Shown piece after piece: positions 53,714 to 63,085 of a stretch of 64,000 nucleotides of DNA. Position numbers and translations under genes: made by a program. The stretch is from assembly GCF_017565645.3 (NCBI RefSeq), contig NZ_CP086136.1, forward strand, positions 2,649,501-2,713,500, written 5' to 3'. This DNA comes from Bradyrhizobium barranii subsp. barranii. Lineage in GTDB: Bacteria; Pseudomonadota; Alphaproteobacteria; Rhizobiales; Xanthobacteraceae. The notes beneath the pieces are model-generated. The model worked only from the letters and a program-made list of their open reading frames with translations. It was not told the DNA's origin and did no database searches. Each line of letters opens with the position of its first letter. Positions within the stretch are counted from its first letter, which is position 1.

Positions 53714-55054
53714 TCAGTTCGATGGCCGGATCTCGAAATCCGGCACGGCCGTGCCCTTGACGCTGACAAGCAACGGCGTTGTCGATAACGCCGTCCAGGC
53801 GCCGGCGGCGGGGCCCGGCGCTTGCTGACATACATATCTGATCTCGGCATTCGGTTCCGCATTTTTTAATCGAACTTCGAAGCGCTTCGACGCAGTCTCC
53901 GACCAAAGCGCGAGTTTCGTTTCCGATCCACTGTCACTGCGAATCTGCACGACGCCGGGCGCCGGCGTGGTTCGCGTTGCCTTCAGGCTGGTGCGGATGA
54001 AGGCCCAGCTTTCGCGAATGGAACACACGGCAGGCTTCGGCGAATTGTCGAAATGATAAATGCCGAAATTGTCCTCCAGTTCACCAGGCTTCGTCCCACT
54101 GTCCTTCAGCTCGTAGAGCCATATCCCCTTGAGCCAGGGACCGGCGGTCGAGGCCCAGAGGATGATCTGCGCCATGTTGTCGGCGGCAAGCTGCTCGGTC
54201 ACGCCGCATTTCGCGCTTGGTGTCGGCCAGCCCGTTTCGGTCAGATAGATCGGATAGTCGGGATTGCCGGTCGCCTGTGCGACGCGTTGATGAAGATTTT
54301 GCAGCCGTTCGATCGCCTCGGCTGCGGTCCGCCCGGCCGGTGGTAAGCAATGGTTGTAGATGTGAATGGACATCCCGTCCGCGATACGAAGCAGGTCGGT
54401 CTTCAGCAGGGCGTCGGTCCATTTCCAGCCGGGATCGTCGCCCAGTGCTCCGACCACGAATGGCGCGGACGGCGCCGCCTGCTTGACCGCGGGCTGCACC
54501 GATCGGGCGAGCGTCACATAATTTTCGACGGTGAACAGCGGCTCCGCGCGCGCTCTGAGATTGTACTCGTTCCACAATTCGAAGATCGGCTGCCGTGATG
54601 CGACCGCTTGCGCGGCTGCCGCGGCATAGGTGACGAATCTTTGGCGCGCTTCGTCGGTCGTCGGCGGATCGGAATTCGGGACGAGATGATGGCCGGTCCC
54701 GAGAATGAGCAGCGGGATTCCGACGCCGGACCTGATCTGGGTCTCGAGGCGGCCGTTCAGGGCATTGAAGCCGAGCCGCTTGCCGGGCAGCTCGAAATCC
54801 GACCAGGGGAAGTCGTCGCGGAACGAGGTAACCCCCAGCTCCTTCATCTGCTTGACGGCGGTCGCGGGCACATAGCCGCGGGCGCTGGTGACGCCGCCGA
54901 GGCCCTGGTGCGTGCCGACGCCCAGCAGGAAGCGCTGATCGAGCGGCTGCGCATTCTGTGCGTCTGCAGGATATGAGAGGCCGGCCGCGACGCAGAGCCC
55001 GCACATCAACATCCGGAAACGACGCAGGGCGCGTTTCCTGTTTTGCTCGGTCAC
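53714..55054 (-). CDS. PslG-like glycoside hydrolase (clan A)
   Basis: 446 residues from a GTG at 55054 with AGGAG upstream, or 432 from ATG 55012. A signal (LCGLCVAAGLSYPADA-like, RMLMCGLCVAAGLSYPADAQ) precedes the catalytic part: GVGTHQGLGGVTSARGYVPA, PIFELWNEYNLRARA with candidate acid/base E163, and YLTETGWPTPSAKC with candidate nucleophile E273. The order resembles GH39 enzymes such as PslG, which cut matrix polysaccharide in the periplasm. A short C-terminal beta domain follows. It sits with the Wza gene, upstream in the same direction. Confidence 0.82.
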   Translation of the reverse strand: MTEQNRKRALRRFRMLMCGLCVAAGLSYPADAQNAQPLDQRFLLGVGTHQGLGGVTSARGYVPATAVKQMKELGVTSFRDDFPWSDFELPGKRLGFNALNGRLETQIRSGVGIPLLILGTGHHLVPNSDPPTTDEARQRFVTYAAAAAQAVASRQPIFELWNEYNLRARAEPLFTVENYVTLARSVQPAVKQAAPSAPFVVGALGDDPGWKWTDALLKTDLLRIADGMSIHIYNHCLPPAGRTAAEAIERLQNLHQRVAQATGNPDYPIYLTETGWPTPSAKCGVTEQLAADNMAQIILWASTAGPWLKGIWLYELKDSGTKPGELEDNFGIYHFDNSPKPAVCSIRESWAFIRTSLKATRTTPAPGVVQIRSDSGSETKLALWSETASKRFEVRLKNAEPNAEIRYVCQQAPGPAAGAWTALSTTPLLVSVKGTAVPDFEIRPSN

Positions 55055-55166
55055 GCTCGTGTCCACTCCTGCTCGCGTCAACCCGACAAGGCTAATACTC
55101 TTCTGTGGCCCCAATGGGGTAGGGCCGCCTTGTCTGCACGCTCGTCATTGAGCGCGCTGAGTTGGG

Positions 55167-56390
55167 CTATTTGGAGTTCACGACCACCGAGCTGATGTTG
55201 TCCGCGTTGGCGGTTGCCGCGTTCAGCGGGGCCATGAGCTTGATGAATTCGATCGACGGCGATTCCGCCACCGAGATCACGTCGTGATCGCGCATCCTGA
55301 ACGTATCCGCCTGGAACCAGCCGTCCGGTTTGCTCATGTCGAACTTGTAGACGGCAGGGACCGACTTGGTCGGGAACTGGGATACGGCGATGCCGATCCT
55401 CTCCAGCAGCGGCTTGGGCTCGAAACGGTAGACGTAGATCGACTTGGAGTCCGCACGGGCGCCGTCGAGACCGCCTGCCTTCGCGATGGCTTCAGCCAGC
55501 GACATGTTGTCGTTCTCGAACGTGAAACGACGGTTGTTGGTGCCGCCGATCGATCCCGGAGACGGCGTCGAACCGAACACCATGTAGACGCGCGGAATGC
55601 GGGTCAAGAAGACGACGTCGCCTGGAGCGAGCAGCGCGTCCTCGTTGGGGTTGTGCACGACCGAGGACATCGTCTCGCTGTAGGTGCGGCCCTCGCGCTT
55701 GATCGTGATCGTGCTCTCGTAGGACGGATATTTCGGGCCGCCGGCGCGCGCGATCGCGCCCATCAGGCGAATCCCGCCCGGATCGACCGGGAAGCGGAGC
55801 GGCGAGTTGACTTCGCCGAGCACGCTGATCTGGTTGCCGCGCTGTTCCGCCACGCTCACGACGGCCTGCGGGTCGATGGCGCGGTCCTTGAGACGCTCGC
55901 GGATGATGTTCGACACGGCGCGCGGCGTCAGCCCTGCGACCTTGATCGATCCAGCGTAGGGGATGTTGATGTTGCCGGACTGGTCGACCTGCTGGCGCGG
56001 AATGTCGACGAAGTTGCCCGGTCGCACGCCTGCTTCGCGCGGAATGAACAGGCCGCCTGCCTGCGCTTCATATACGGTCACGGTGACGATGTCGCCGATG
56101 CCGATGGTGACGTCGCGGTAGTTGCCGCCGGGGAGGCGGGAGAACACCATTCCAGCGGAGTCCGTGAACGCGTTGGTCGCCTGCAGGATCGCCGGATTGA
56201 CCGGCATCAGGGCATAGGCGAGCGGCGCGGTCGGCTCGGTGATCAGCGCTGCATTTGTTTGCGTCGCGACGGCATCAGGAGCGTCTAACGGAATGAAGCC
56301 ACCGCAACCCGTCAAGGAGAAGTTGATCGCAGCAGCGGCCAGGATTCGGCTAATACCGAAATCAAAATCAAAACGTTCGGTCTTAGCCAC
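55167..56390 (-). CDS. Polysaccharide export outer-membrane lipoprotein (Wza/ExoF type)
   Basis: 407 residues from a GTG at 56390 (56393 also possible), with GAGGG at good spacing. The lipobox is INFSLTGCGGFIP, so the Cys would be lipidated. Poly-export domain: VTIGIGDIVTVTVYEAQAGG and RPGNFVDIPRQQVDQSGNIN; then SLBB-like stretches (LMGAIARAGGPKYPSYESTI and AEAIAKAGGLDGARADSKS). It forms the outer-membrane channel that works with the ExoP-like co-polymerase. The frame opens at 56591 but that part has no homology. Confidence 0.9.
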   Translation of the reverse strand: MAKTERFDFDFGISRILAAAAINFSLTGCGGFIPLDAPDAVATQTNAALITEPTAPLAYALMPVNPAILQATNAFTDSAGMVFSRLPGGNYRDVTIGIGDIVTVTVYEAQAGGLFIPREAGVRPGNFVDIPRQQVDQSGNINIPYAGSIKVAGLTPRAVSNIIRERLKDRAIDPQAVVSVAEQRGNQISVLGEVNSPLRFPVDPGGIRLMGAIARAGGPKYPSYESTITIKREGRTYSETMSSVVHNPNEDALLAPGDVVFLTRIPRVYMVFGSTPSPGSIGGTNNRRFTFENDNMSLAEAIAKAGGLDGARADSKSIYVYRFEPKPLLERIGIAVSQFPTKSVPAVYKFDMSKPDGWFQADTFRMRDHDVISVAESPSIEFIKLMAPLNAATANADNISSVVVNSK

Positions 56391-56933
56391 CACTATTCCC
56401 TCGCACTCATCTAAAATCGGAATCACCGTACAAATCCCGTGCTGCGGAGTCACTGCTACGTCTTCGACTTTATGGTAAAGCACTTGTGGCTGTGACCTTA
56501 TTGCCACTTGTGAACGTGGATACACGCCGAAATCTCTGTCCAAAATTTGTGCGGAACATCCTCTTAAATAAGCAGTTCGCAAACCATACATACACGTGTC
56601 AGATCGATGTCACGATTGAGACTGCGATCGAACCAATGAGCAGCGCGCGGCGACGGACATGCAGATGCGACGGCATTGTCGCGAGATGACATCGCCATGA
56701 ACTTCAAGTGTTGGATCCCGTCCTGAGTGATCCTGCGTTGTGTTTTCGTCGTCCTGCGGCGGGCATGGCGCCAGACCGGACGTTCTCGCCGGGTCATCGG
56801 ACCAATGTTTCTGCGACGGGATTCCACCTCCGTTAACGCTTAGATTTGGAAGCTGGCGTCACGCTGGCGTCCGTAAGGTCTTCCTAATCCTGATCCGGCT
56901 AGTGGTCGGCCAAACAAAAGGAAGGCGAAGACG
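56391..56933. promoter_or_regulatory. Divergent gap upstream of the export lipoprotein
   Basis: About 540 bases with no supported gene. It should hold the lipoprotein promoter (minus) and that of the tiny ORF at 56934. A tandem GCTGGCGTCAC/GCTGGCGTCCG is at about 56853-56874. Confidence 0.45.
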
Positions 56934-57077
56934 ATGTTGCACACCGGATCACTGCTGTTCGCGGCCGGCTTTCTCACCTGCGCGATGATCGTCGCATCGG
57001 CCATTGCGTGGTCGTTCTCCGATAAACGCGTGAATGACGGCGAGTTCGCGCAGGGCGATGCCCGCCGGCTGGCCTGA
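56934..57077 (+). CDS. Small membrane protein (47 aa)
   Basis: MLHTGSLLFAAGFLTCAMIV plus ASAIAWSF is one membrane helix, then an acidic tail. AAGGAAGG lies upstream of the ATG. No family recognised. Confidence 0.45.
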   Translation: MLHTGSLLFAAGFLTCAMIVASAIAWSFSDKRVNDGEFAQGDARRLA

Positions 57078-57088
57078 TCAGCCGGTCG

Positions 57089-58249
57089 CTACGATCGCAG
57101 ATTGTTCGGGAAATCGGACTGCAGCTTCGCTTGCTGCCCGGATTCGCTCATCCGCACATGCACGACGTCGGCATAAACCTGACTGAGCGTGCGGTGGGTC
57201 TGTTCGATGTCGTAGAGGCGGGTGAAACGCTCATATCCGGCACGGCCGACCGCAGCCAGGTCGAGCCTGGTTGCGCGTTGAAAACCTTCAACCAGCTTTT
57301 CGGCCGAGACTTCGTCGCACAGCACGCCCGTCGCATTGTCTTCGACGATTTCGGGTAGGGCGCCGATGCGGAAGGCAATGATCGGCTTACCCGCCCGCAT
57401 CGCCTCGATTGCGACCAGGCCAAACGCCTCCCAGCGCGAGGGAATCGCGACCATGTCGGCCTGGTCGAGCTCGGCCTCTATCTGGTTGCGGTTCATCCAG
57501 CCCAGAAAAGAGACGTTGGAGGGCAGATCGCTTCTGCGGAATTTGCTGACGACCGAGGCGCCGATCAGGCGCACGTCGAGCTTGTCTCCGAGCGCGCGCG
57601 CCGCCTCGATCAGGAGATCGTAGCCCTTCTGACGGTCGAGGCGCCCGATGAAGAGGACCTTGATCTTCTCCGACCGCCATTGCGCTGCGCCCTTGTCGAG
57701 CGCAGGACGCTGCTTGGAAATCCCGTTGTGCACAAGAACCAGGCGATTCGCCGCGATTCCGACCTGCTTGGCGTCGGCCTGCTCGCTTTCCGAGATGCAG
57801 ACGATGCGATGGGTGAATTTCGACAGCGCGAGCTCGGTGAACTTCGTCACCTCGCGGCTGAGGCGGCCGGTTTCGCGGCCGAAGGCCCAGCCGTGCGGGC
57901 AATAGACGATGCGCGAGCGCCGATAGGTGAGCCAGAGCACCGGGCGCACCACGAGCCCGGCGAACGACGAGTGCAAGTGGATGATGTCAGGACGAAGCTG
58001 CCTGACCGCGCGCATGGTCGCAAACAGCATGCGAAACAGGCCGACCGCGTTGCGTCCGTCGCGCGGAAACGTGGTGACCGCGTCGTCCTCGATGTTCACC
58101 AGGTCGCTGCGATGGTCGGAGGGAACGACATAGTTGACGTTGCCGGGACCGAAGCTCGCGCTCTGGTGCGGATGCAGCTCGTTGAGGTAGGTCGCGATGC
58201 CGCCACGGACCGTTTCGGCGACATGCAGAATCTTCAGGCCGCTGGACAA
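57089..58249 (-). CDS. Glycosyltransferase family 4
   Basis: 386-residue GT-B enzyme. It starts at a TTG (58249) preceded by GGAAGG at good spacing; no in-frame ATG. N-terminal LKILHVAETVRGGIATYLNE, mid VLFIGRLDRQKGYDLLIEAA, and SRWEAFGLVAIEAMRAGKPI with the E-x7-E motif. The HGWAFGRETGR segment is the usual N-domain loop. It is 98 bases from the next GT4 gene. Confidence 0.88.
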   Translation of the reverse strand: MSSGLKILHVAETVRGGIATYLNELHPHQSASFGPGNVNYVVPSDHRSDLVNIEDDAVTTFPRDGRNAVGLFRMLFATMRAVRQLRPDIIHLHSSFAGLVVRPVLWLTYRRSRIVYCPHGWAFGRETGRLSREVTKFTELALSKFTHRIVCISESEQADAKQVGIAANRLVLVHNGISKQRPALDKGAAQWRSEKIKVLFIGRLDRQKGYDLLIEAARALGDKLDVRLIGASVVSKFRRSDLPSNVSFLGWMNRNQIEAELDQADMVAIPSRWEAFGLVAIEAMRAGKPIIAFRIGALPEIVEDNATGVLCDEVSAEKLVEGFQRATRLDLAAVGRAGYERFTRLYDIEQTHRTLSQVYADVVHVRMSESGQQAKLQSDFPNNLRS

Positions 58250-58347
58250 CGGTCATTCCTTCCTTGTCTTGAAGGCGCCAGATACTGGAGACGCCGGATC
58301 TTGCAGACGCACGTCTAACCTCGCTAAGCAGCAATAATCGGGCCGCG

Positions 58348-59463
58348 TCATTGTTTCGCACGGACGGATGTGGATCGGGATGCCGGTTTGGCGAGGAATT
58401 CGAGCATCGCTGCGGCGGACTTGGCCCAGGAATATGTCATAAGGCGCTGCCGCTGCTTCTCCTGTTCCACCGGTGAGATCCTGCCGAGTTCAATTCTTTC
58501 GCGCATCCGCGCCGACAGCTCGTCCGCGTCGAGCGGATCGAAATAGACGGCGGCATCGTTGCAGGTCTCGCGCACGGCATCGGCGGAACTCGCGATCACC
58601 GGACAGGCGAAGAACATCGCCTCAAGGGGAGGCACGCCGAATCCCTCATAAAGGCTCGGAAACACGAATGCGGCGGCCTGGGAGAACAGCGCTGCAATCT
58701 CCTCGTCCTTCAGGCGCCCGGCGATGACGACGCCGGACCTCGATTCCGTGGCCGCGCCTCCGAACACTTTGCTGTTATCGCCTCCGACCACGACCAGCGG
58801 AAAGTCGGCGCGGCCAAGCTGCTCGGCGGCGCGAATGGCCGTATCGACATTCTTGTTCTTCGTCATCGAGCCGACGAAGAGGAAGAATTGATGGGGCGCA
58901 AGACGCAGCTTGTCGATGATCGAGAAGTCGGGCGCGACGGTCGCGAAATGTTCCGCGCTGTTCGCAATGACGGGGATCGAAGCCGGATCCAGCGACAGCA
59001 CCTCGGCAAGTTCGTTGCGTGAAAACGCCGAAACTGTTGCGATCGTTGCCGTGCGCGCCAGCAGATGGCCGAGCGTCCGGTGCAGGGCGAGGTAGCGCCA
59101 GCTGAAGAAGTCCGGCCGCCGGAAAACCTGCGCGTCGTGAATCACGACGAGATGGTCGCGGTGGAGTACAGGGCCGGAATTGGCGAGGCTGACGAGACGG
59201 GTGCCGGCCGCAGCGCGCGCCAGATCGATCTGGTCCCACGCGTGCCCCTGCAAAGATCCGATCTGCTTGATGGCGATGCGGCGAAGACCTGGAAGCGTCT
59301 GCGCATTCGGCGGCGCAAGGATTTGCCACTCTGCATCCAGCAGTTGCTGCGGAGCCTCTCCGCTCGCGAGCAAGCGGTCCATCGCCTTGACGATCTCGGC
59401 GGCGTAGCGCTGCACGCCCGTGAGCGATTGTGACAGGAACCTGCCGTTGATGGAGAGTTTCAA
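58348..59463 (-). CDS. Glycosyltransferase family 4
   Basis: 371-residue GT-B enzyme starting at a TTG (59463) with a weak AAGAAAAAG upstream. N-terminal LSINGRFLSQSLTGVQRYAA, central FFLFVGSMTKNKNVDTAIRA and FPSLYEGFGVPPLEAMFFAC (E-x7-E) identify the family; the SLTGVQRYA pattern is that of rhamnosyl/mannosyl transferase-like members. It is divergent from the epimerase gene over 248 bases. Confidence 0.85.
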   Translation of the reverse strand: MKLSINGRFLSQSLTGVQRYAAEIVKAMDRLLASGEAPQQLLDAEWQILAPPNAQTLPGLRRIAIKQIGSLQGHAWDQIDLARAAAGTRLVSLANSGPVLHRDHLVVIHDAQVFRRPDFFSWRYLALHRTLGHLLARTATIATVSAFSRNELAEVLSLDPASIPVIANSAEHFATVAPDFSIIDKLRLAPHQFFLFVGSMTKNKNVDTAIRAAEQLGRADFPLVVVGGDNSKVFGGAATESRSGVVIAGRLKDEEIAALFSQAAAFVFPSLYEGFGVPPLEAMFFACPVIASSADAVRETCNDAAVYFDPLDADELSARMRERIELGRISPVEQEKQRQRLMTYSWAKSAAAMLEFLAKPASRSTSVRAKQ

Positions 59464-59711
59464 AGTCGATCTTTTTCTTTGCGGGTTCTTGCGCGAACAA
59501 TGCCCGAAGACTGAGCATCAGGCGCCGAATATACGTCCTATGACGTCTAGCACATGTGGCGCTATCGTCCGAGCATCCTTGCAGGCGGATAGCATGCGAT
59601 GGTGCATGACGCCATCATGTTTCCTACACATTTCGATGCGCTTACATGGGCCGACTGATTTGATGATTGTCGTGACTGTCCAAACCTTGCCTCTCATGTC
59701 CTGGTCTGGCA

Positions 59712-60752
59712 ATGCTCCGCGGAATGAACGAGATGACAACCTTGCGGCCAGTGATCGTTACCGGCGCTGCCGGCTTTATCGGAATGCATGTTTGTGAACG
59801 GCTGTTGGCACGTGGCGAGCAGGTCGTCGGCATCGATGCAATCACTCCGTATTACGATCCCGCGCTGAAGCGTGCGCGTCTCGCAACGCTCGAACACCAT
59901 CCAGGGTTCAAATTCCACAAGATCGATCTCGCAGACTTCGCCGCTGTGACGCGCGTCTTCGACGAGGTCTCGCCCGATCGCGTCGTGCATCTGGCGGCGC
60001 AGCCCGGCGTGCGCGCGTCGATCGACGATCCCATCACCAGCATCCGGGCCAATTGTGACGGCTTTGTCACCGTGCTCGAAGCCGGCCGGCGCCATGGTCT
60101 GGCGCATCTCGTCTACGCCTCGTCGAGTTCGGTGTATGGCGCCAACCGCACCTTGCCTTATTCGACCGAGCATTCGGTGAACCATCCGGTCAGCCTTTAC
60201 GCCGCAAGCAAGAAAGCCAACGAGCTGATGGCGCATACCTTTGCGCATGTTCACAAGCTGCCGGTGACCGGGCTTCGCTTCTTCACCGTCTACGGCCCGT
60301 GGGGCCGGCCCGACATGGCCGCCTATCTGTTCACGCGCGCGATCTTCGCGAATGAGCCGATCAGGATTTTCAATAAAGGCGACATGTGGCGCGACTTCAC
60401 CTATGTCGACGACATCGTCGAAGGGGTGATCCGCACCCTCGATCGGCCTGCGGCGCCGAATCTCGCGTGGAATGCCGAGCGGCCGGAAAATTCTTCGAGC
60501 TATGCGCCGTATCGCGTCTACAACATCGGCAACAACAGGTCGGTCAACCTGATGGAGTTCGTCGAGACGCTCGAGAAGATCATCGGCAAGCCGGCGATCC
60601 GCCAGCTGTTGCCGATGCAGGCCGGCGACGTCCTGGAGACGCGCGCCGACATTTCCGCGCTCCAGCGCGACGTCGGCTTCTCGCCGTCCACGTCGATCGC
60701 GGATGGCCTCGGCCGCTTCGTCGAATGGTATCGGAAGTACCACGGCGTCTGA
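59712..60752 (+). CDS. NAD-dependent sugar epimerase, UDP-glucuronate 4-epimerase-like
   Basis: 346-residue extended SDR. VTGAAGFIGMHVCERLLARG is the NAD loop; YASSSSVYGANRTLP and SLYAASKKANELMAHTFAHV (Y-x3-K) are catalytic; GLRFFTVYGPWGRPDMAAYL and DFTYVDDIVEGV are typical of UDP-glucuronate 4-epimerases (LpsL-like). It would make UDP-galacturonate. ATG 59712, 59724 or 59733 could start; 59733 has the nearest GGAATGA. Substrate preference is inferred from motifs only. Confidence 0.85.
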   Translation: MLRGMNEMTTLRPVIVTGAAGFIGMHVCERLLARGEQVVGIDAITPYYDPALKRARLATLEHHPGFKFHKIDLADFAAVTRVFDEVSPDRVVHLAAQPGVRASIDDPITSIRANCDGFVTVLEAGRRHGLAHLVYASSSSVYGANRTLPYSTEHSVNHPVSLYAASKKANELMAHTFAHVHKLPVTGLRFFTVYGPWGRPDMAAYLFTRAIFANEPIRIFNKGDMWRDFTYVDDIVEGVIRTLDRPAAPNLAWNAERPENSSSYAPYRVYNIGNNRSVNLMEFVETLEKIIGKPAIRQLLPMQAGDVLETRADISALQRDVGFSPSTSIADGLGRFVEWYRKYHGV

Positions 60753-60787
60753 TTCCGCGGGCGACGGCACCTGTGTGTCGCCCGGGA

Positions 60788-60895
60788 ATGCCGGCTCTTA
60801 AGCCGGTTCTTGCGCTGGTTCTTGCGCTTTTGACCGCCGGCGGCCTTGTCAGCGGGCGCGAACGGTGGTTATCCCGTCCCTCTGAACCTCTTTGA
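60788..60895 (+). CDS. Possible tiny hydrophobic peptide (35 aa)
   Basis: MPALKPVLALVLALLTAGGL then a basic tail. GGGAATG precedes the ATG loosely. It lies in the short gap between two sugar-nucleotide genes; it may be chance. Confidence 0.2.
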   Translation: MPALKPVLALVLALLTAGGLVSGRERWLSRPSEPL

Positions 60896-60916
60896 CCCCG
60901 AACCAGGCGCGGGCCC

Positions 60917-61987
60917 ATGGCTGAGCGGATCGCTCTCATCACCGGCGTGACCGGTCAGGACGGCGCCTATCTCGCCGAATATTTGCTGTCGCTCGGCTAT
61001 GTCGTGCACGGCGTCAAGCGGCGCTCGTCCTCGTTCAACACCGCGCGCGTCGATCACCTCTACCAGGACCCGCACGTCGGCAACGTGCCGTTCCTGATGC
61101 ATTACGGCGACATGACGGACTCGACCAATCTGATCCGCCTGGTGCAGCAGATCCGGCCGACCGAGATCTACAATCTCGCCGCCCAGAGCCATGTCGCCGT
61201 CAGCTTCGAGAGCCCGGAATACACCGCCAACGCCGACGCCATCGGCGTGCTGCGCCTGCTGGAAGCGGTCCGCATCCTCGGCATGGAGAAGGAGACGCGG
61301 TTCTACCAGGCCTCGACCTCCGAGCTCTACGGCCTGGTGCAGGAGATCCCGCAGAAGGAGACCACGCCGTTCTATCCGCGCTCGCCCTACGGCGTTGCAA
61401 AACTCTACGGCTACTGGATCACGGTGAACTACCGCGAAGCCTACGGCATGTTCGCCAGCAACGGCATCCTGTTCAACCATGAGAGCCCGATCCGCGGCGA
61501 GACCTTTGTGACCCGCAAGATCACCCGCGGCGTCGCGCGTATCGAGGTCGGGCTGGAACAGACGCTCTATCTCGGCAATCTCGAAGCCAAGCGCGACTGG
61601 GGTCATGCCAGGGACTATGTCGAGGGCATGCACAGGATCCTGCAGGCCGACAAGCCCGACGACTTTGTGCTCGCCACCGGTGAGATGCGCTCGGTGCGCG
61701 AGATGGTCGAGCTGTCCTTTGCGCATGTCGGCCGCCGCATCGCCTGGCGCGGCAAGGGTGTCGAGGAGACCGGCGTCGACGAGACGAGCGGCAAGACCGT
61801 GGTGAAGATCGATCCGACCTATTTCCGTCCGACCGAGGTCGATCTCCTCGTCGGCGACGCCAGCAAGGCGCGCGAGGTGCTCGGCTGGACGCCGAAGCGC
61901 AGCTTCGCCCAGCTCGTCGAGGAGATGATGACGAGCGACCTGGCGGAGGCAAAACGGGATGCGGCCAGTGGCAAACGCACCGTTTGA
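60917..61987 (+). CDS. gmd: GDP-mannose 4,6-dehydratase
   Basis: 356-residue extended SDR that converts GDP-mannose to GDP-4-keto-6-deoxymannose, the first step to GDP-L-fucose and related sugars. [60 protein letters not shown] and [16 protein letters not shown] (Y-x3-K) are all family-specific. The 3' end overlaps the next gene by 29 bases, tying the two together. Confidence 0.95.
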   Translation: MAERIALITGVTGQDGAYLAEYLLSLGYVVHGVKRRSSSFNTARVDHLYQDPHVGNVPFLMHYGDMTDSTNLIRLVQQIRPTEIYNLAAQSHVAVSFESPEYTANADAIGVLRLLEAVRILGMEKETRFYQASTSELYGLVQEIPQKETTPFYPRSPYGVAKLYGYWITVNYREAYGMFASNGILFNHESPIRGETFVTRKITRGVARIEVGLEQTLYLGNLEAKRDWGHARDYVEGMHRILQADKPDDFVLATGEMRSVREMVELSFAHVGRRIAWRGKGVEETGVDETSGKTVVKIDPTYFRPTEVDLLVGDASKAREVLGWTPKRSFAQLVEEMMTSDLAEAKRDAASGKRTV

Positions 61988-62909
61988 GCTGAGGGGCAAG
62001 ACCGTCTATGTCGCCGGCCATCGCGGCATGGTCGGAGCCGCGCTGCTGCGCCGGCTGGCGCGGGAGGACGTGCAGCTCGTCACGGTCGACCGGCGCGAGG
62101 TCGATCTCTGCAACCAGGCCGCCGTGTTCGACTGGTTCGCCAAGACGCGGCCGCAAGTGATCTTCCTCGCCGCGGCCAAGGTCGGCGGCATCGTCGCCAA
62201 CGACACGCTGCGGGCCGAGTTCATCTACGACAACATCGCGATTGCCGCCAACGTGATCCAGGCCGCGCATCTCAACGGCGCCGAGAAGCTGATGTTTCTG
62301 GGCTCGTCCTGCATCTATCCGAAGCTGGCGCCGCAGCCGCTGCGCGAGGACTCGGTGCTATCAGGTCCGCTGGAGCCGACCAACGAGCCCTATGCGATTG
62401 CCAAGATCGCCGGCATCAAGATGGCGGAGGCCTATCGCAGCCAGTATGGCAGCGACTTCATCAGCGTGATGCCGACCAATCTGTACGGCCCCGGCGATAA
62501 TTATCATCCTGAATTGAGCCACGTCGTCGCCGCGCTGATCCGCCGCTTCCATGAGGCAAAAGTCGCAGGCGCGAAGAGCGTCGTCGTGTGGGGCACCGGC
62601 ACGCCCCGGCGCGAGTTCCTCTATGTCGACGACATGGCGGATGCCTGCGTGCACCTGATGAAGACCTATTCGAGCGCGGAGCTGGTCAACATCGGCACCG
62701 GCGAGGACATCACCATCGCCGAGTTCGCGCGCGTCGTGGCCGCCATCGTCGGCTACGGCGGCGAAATCAGTTTCGACACCTCGCGTCCCGACGGAACGCC
62801 GCGCAAGCTGCTCGACGTCAGCCGTCTCGCAAAGCTCGGCTGGCGCGCGACGACCTCGCTCGAGGACGGCGTGAGGCGTGCATACGAGGCGTATCTGTCG
62901 CATACGTAG
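61959..62909 (+). CDS. fcl: GDP-L-fucose synthase
   Basis: 316-residue epimerase/reductase making GDP-L-fucose from the Gmd product. [60 protein letters not shown] and [20 protein letters not shown] (Y-x3-K) are diagnostic. ATG 61959 overlaps gmd; an in-frame GTG at 61968 is possible. With gmd it commits mannose to fucose. Confidence 0.95.
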   Translation: MRPVANAPFELRGKTVYVAGHRGMVGAALLRRLAREDVQLVTVDRREVDLCNQAAVFDWFAKTRPQVIFLAAAKVGGIVANDTLRAEFIYDNIAIAANVIQAAHLNGAEKLMFLGSSCIYPKLAPQPLREDSVLSGPLEPTNEPYAIAKIAGIKMAEAYRSQYGSDFISVMPTNLYGPGDNYHPELSHVVAALIRRFHEAKVAGAKSVVVWGTGTPRREFLYVDDMADACVHLMKTYSSAELVNIGTGEDITIAEFARVVAAIVGYGGEISFDTSRPDGTPRKLLDVSRLAKLGWRATTSLEDGVRRAYEAYLSHT

Positions 62910-63085
62910 AATGCAACCAATGCATGTCGCGTATTTCAGGAGATGACCGCAACGCCTGTCACGCGCGGCGGTTAAGGTTTATTCGGTTCGCGAAGCAACC
63001 TGCCCTAATGTTGGGCGTGCGGCCGGATACAGAAATGGTCTAGGGTGTTCAGTGGAACATCCGTCTTCAACGGAAAGAGTTTTTC

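Noticed and set aside
60386..60895. 169-codon ORF overlapping the epimerase gene
   Set aside because: Mostly an out-of-frame read of the epimerase; only the last 35 codons could stand alone and are listed at low confidence.
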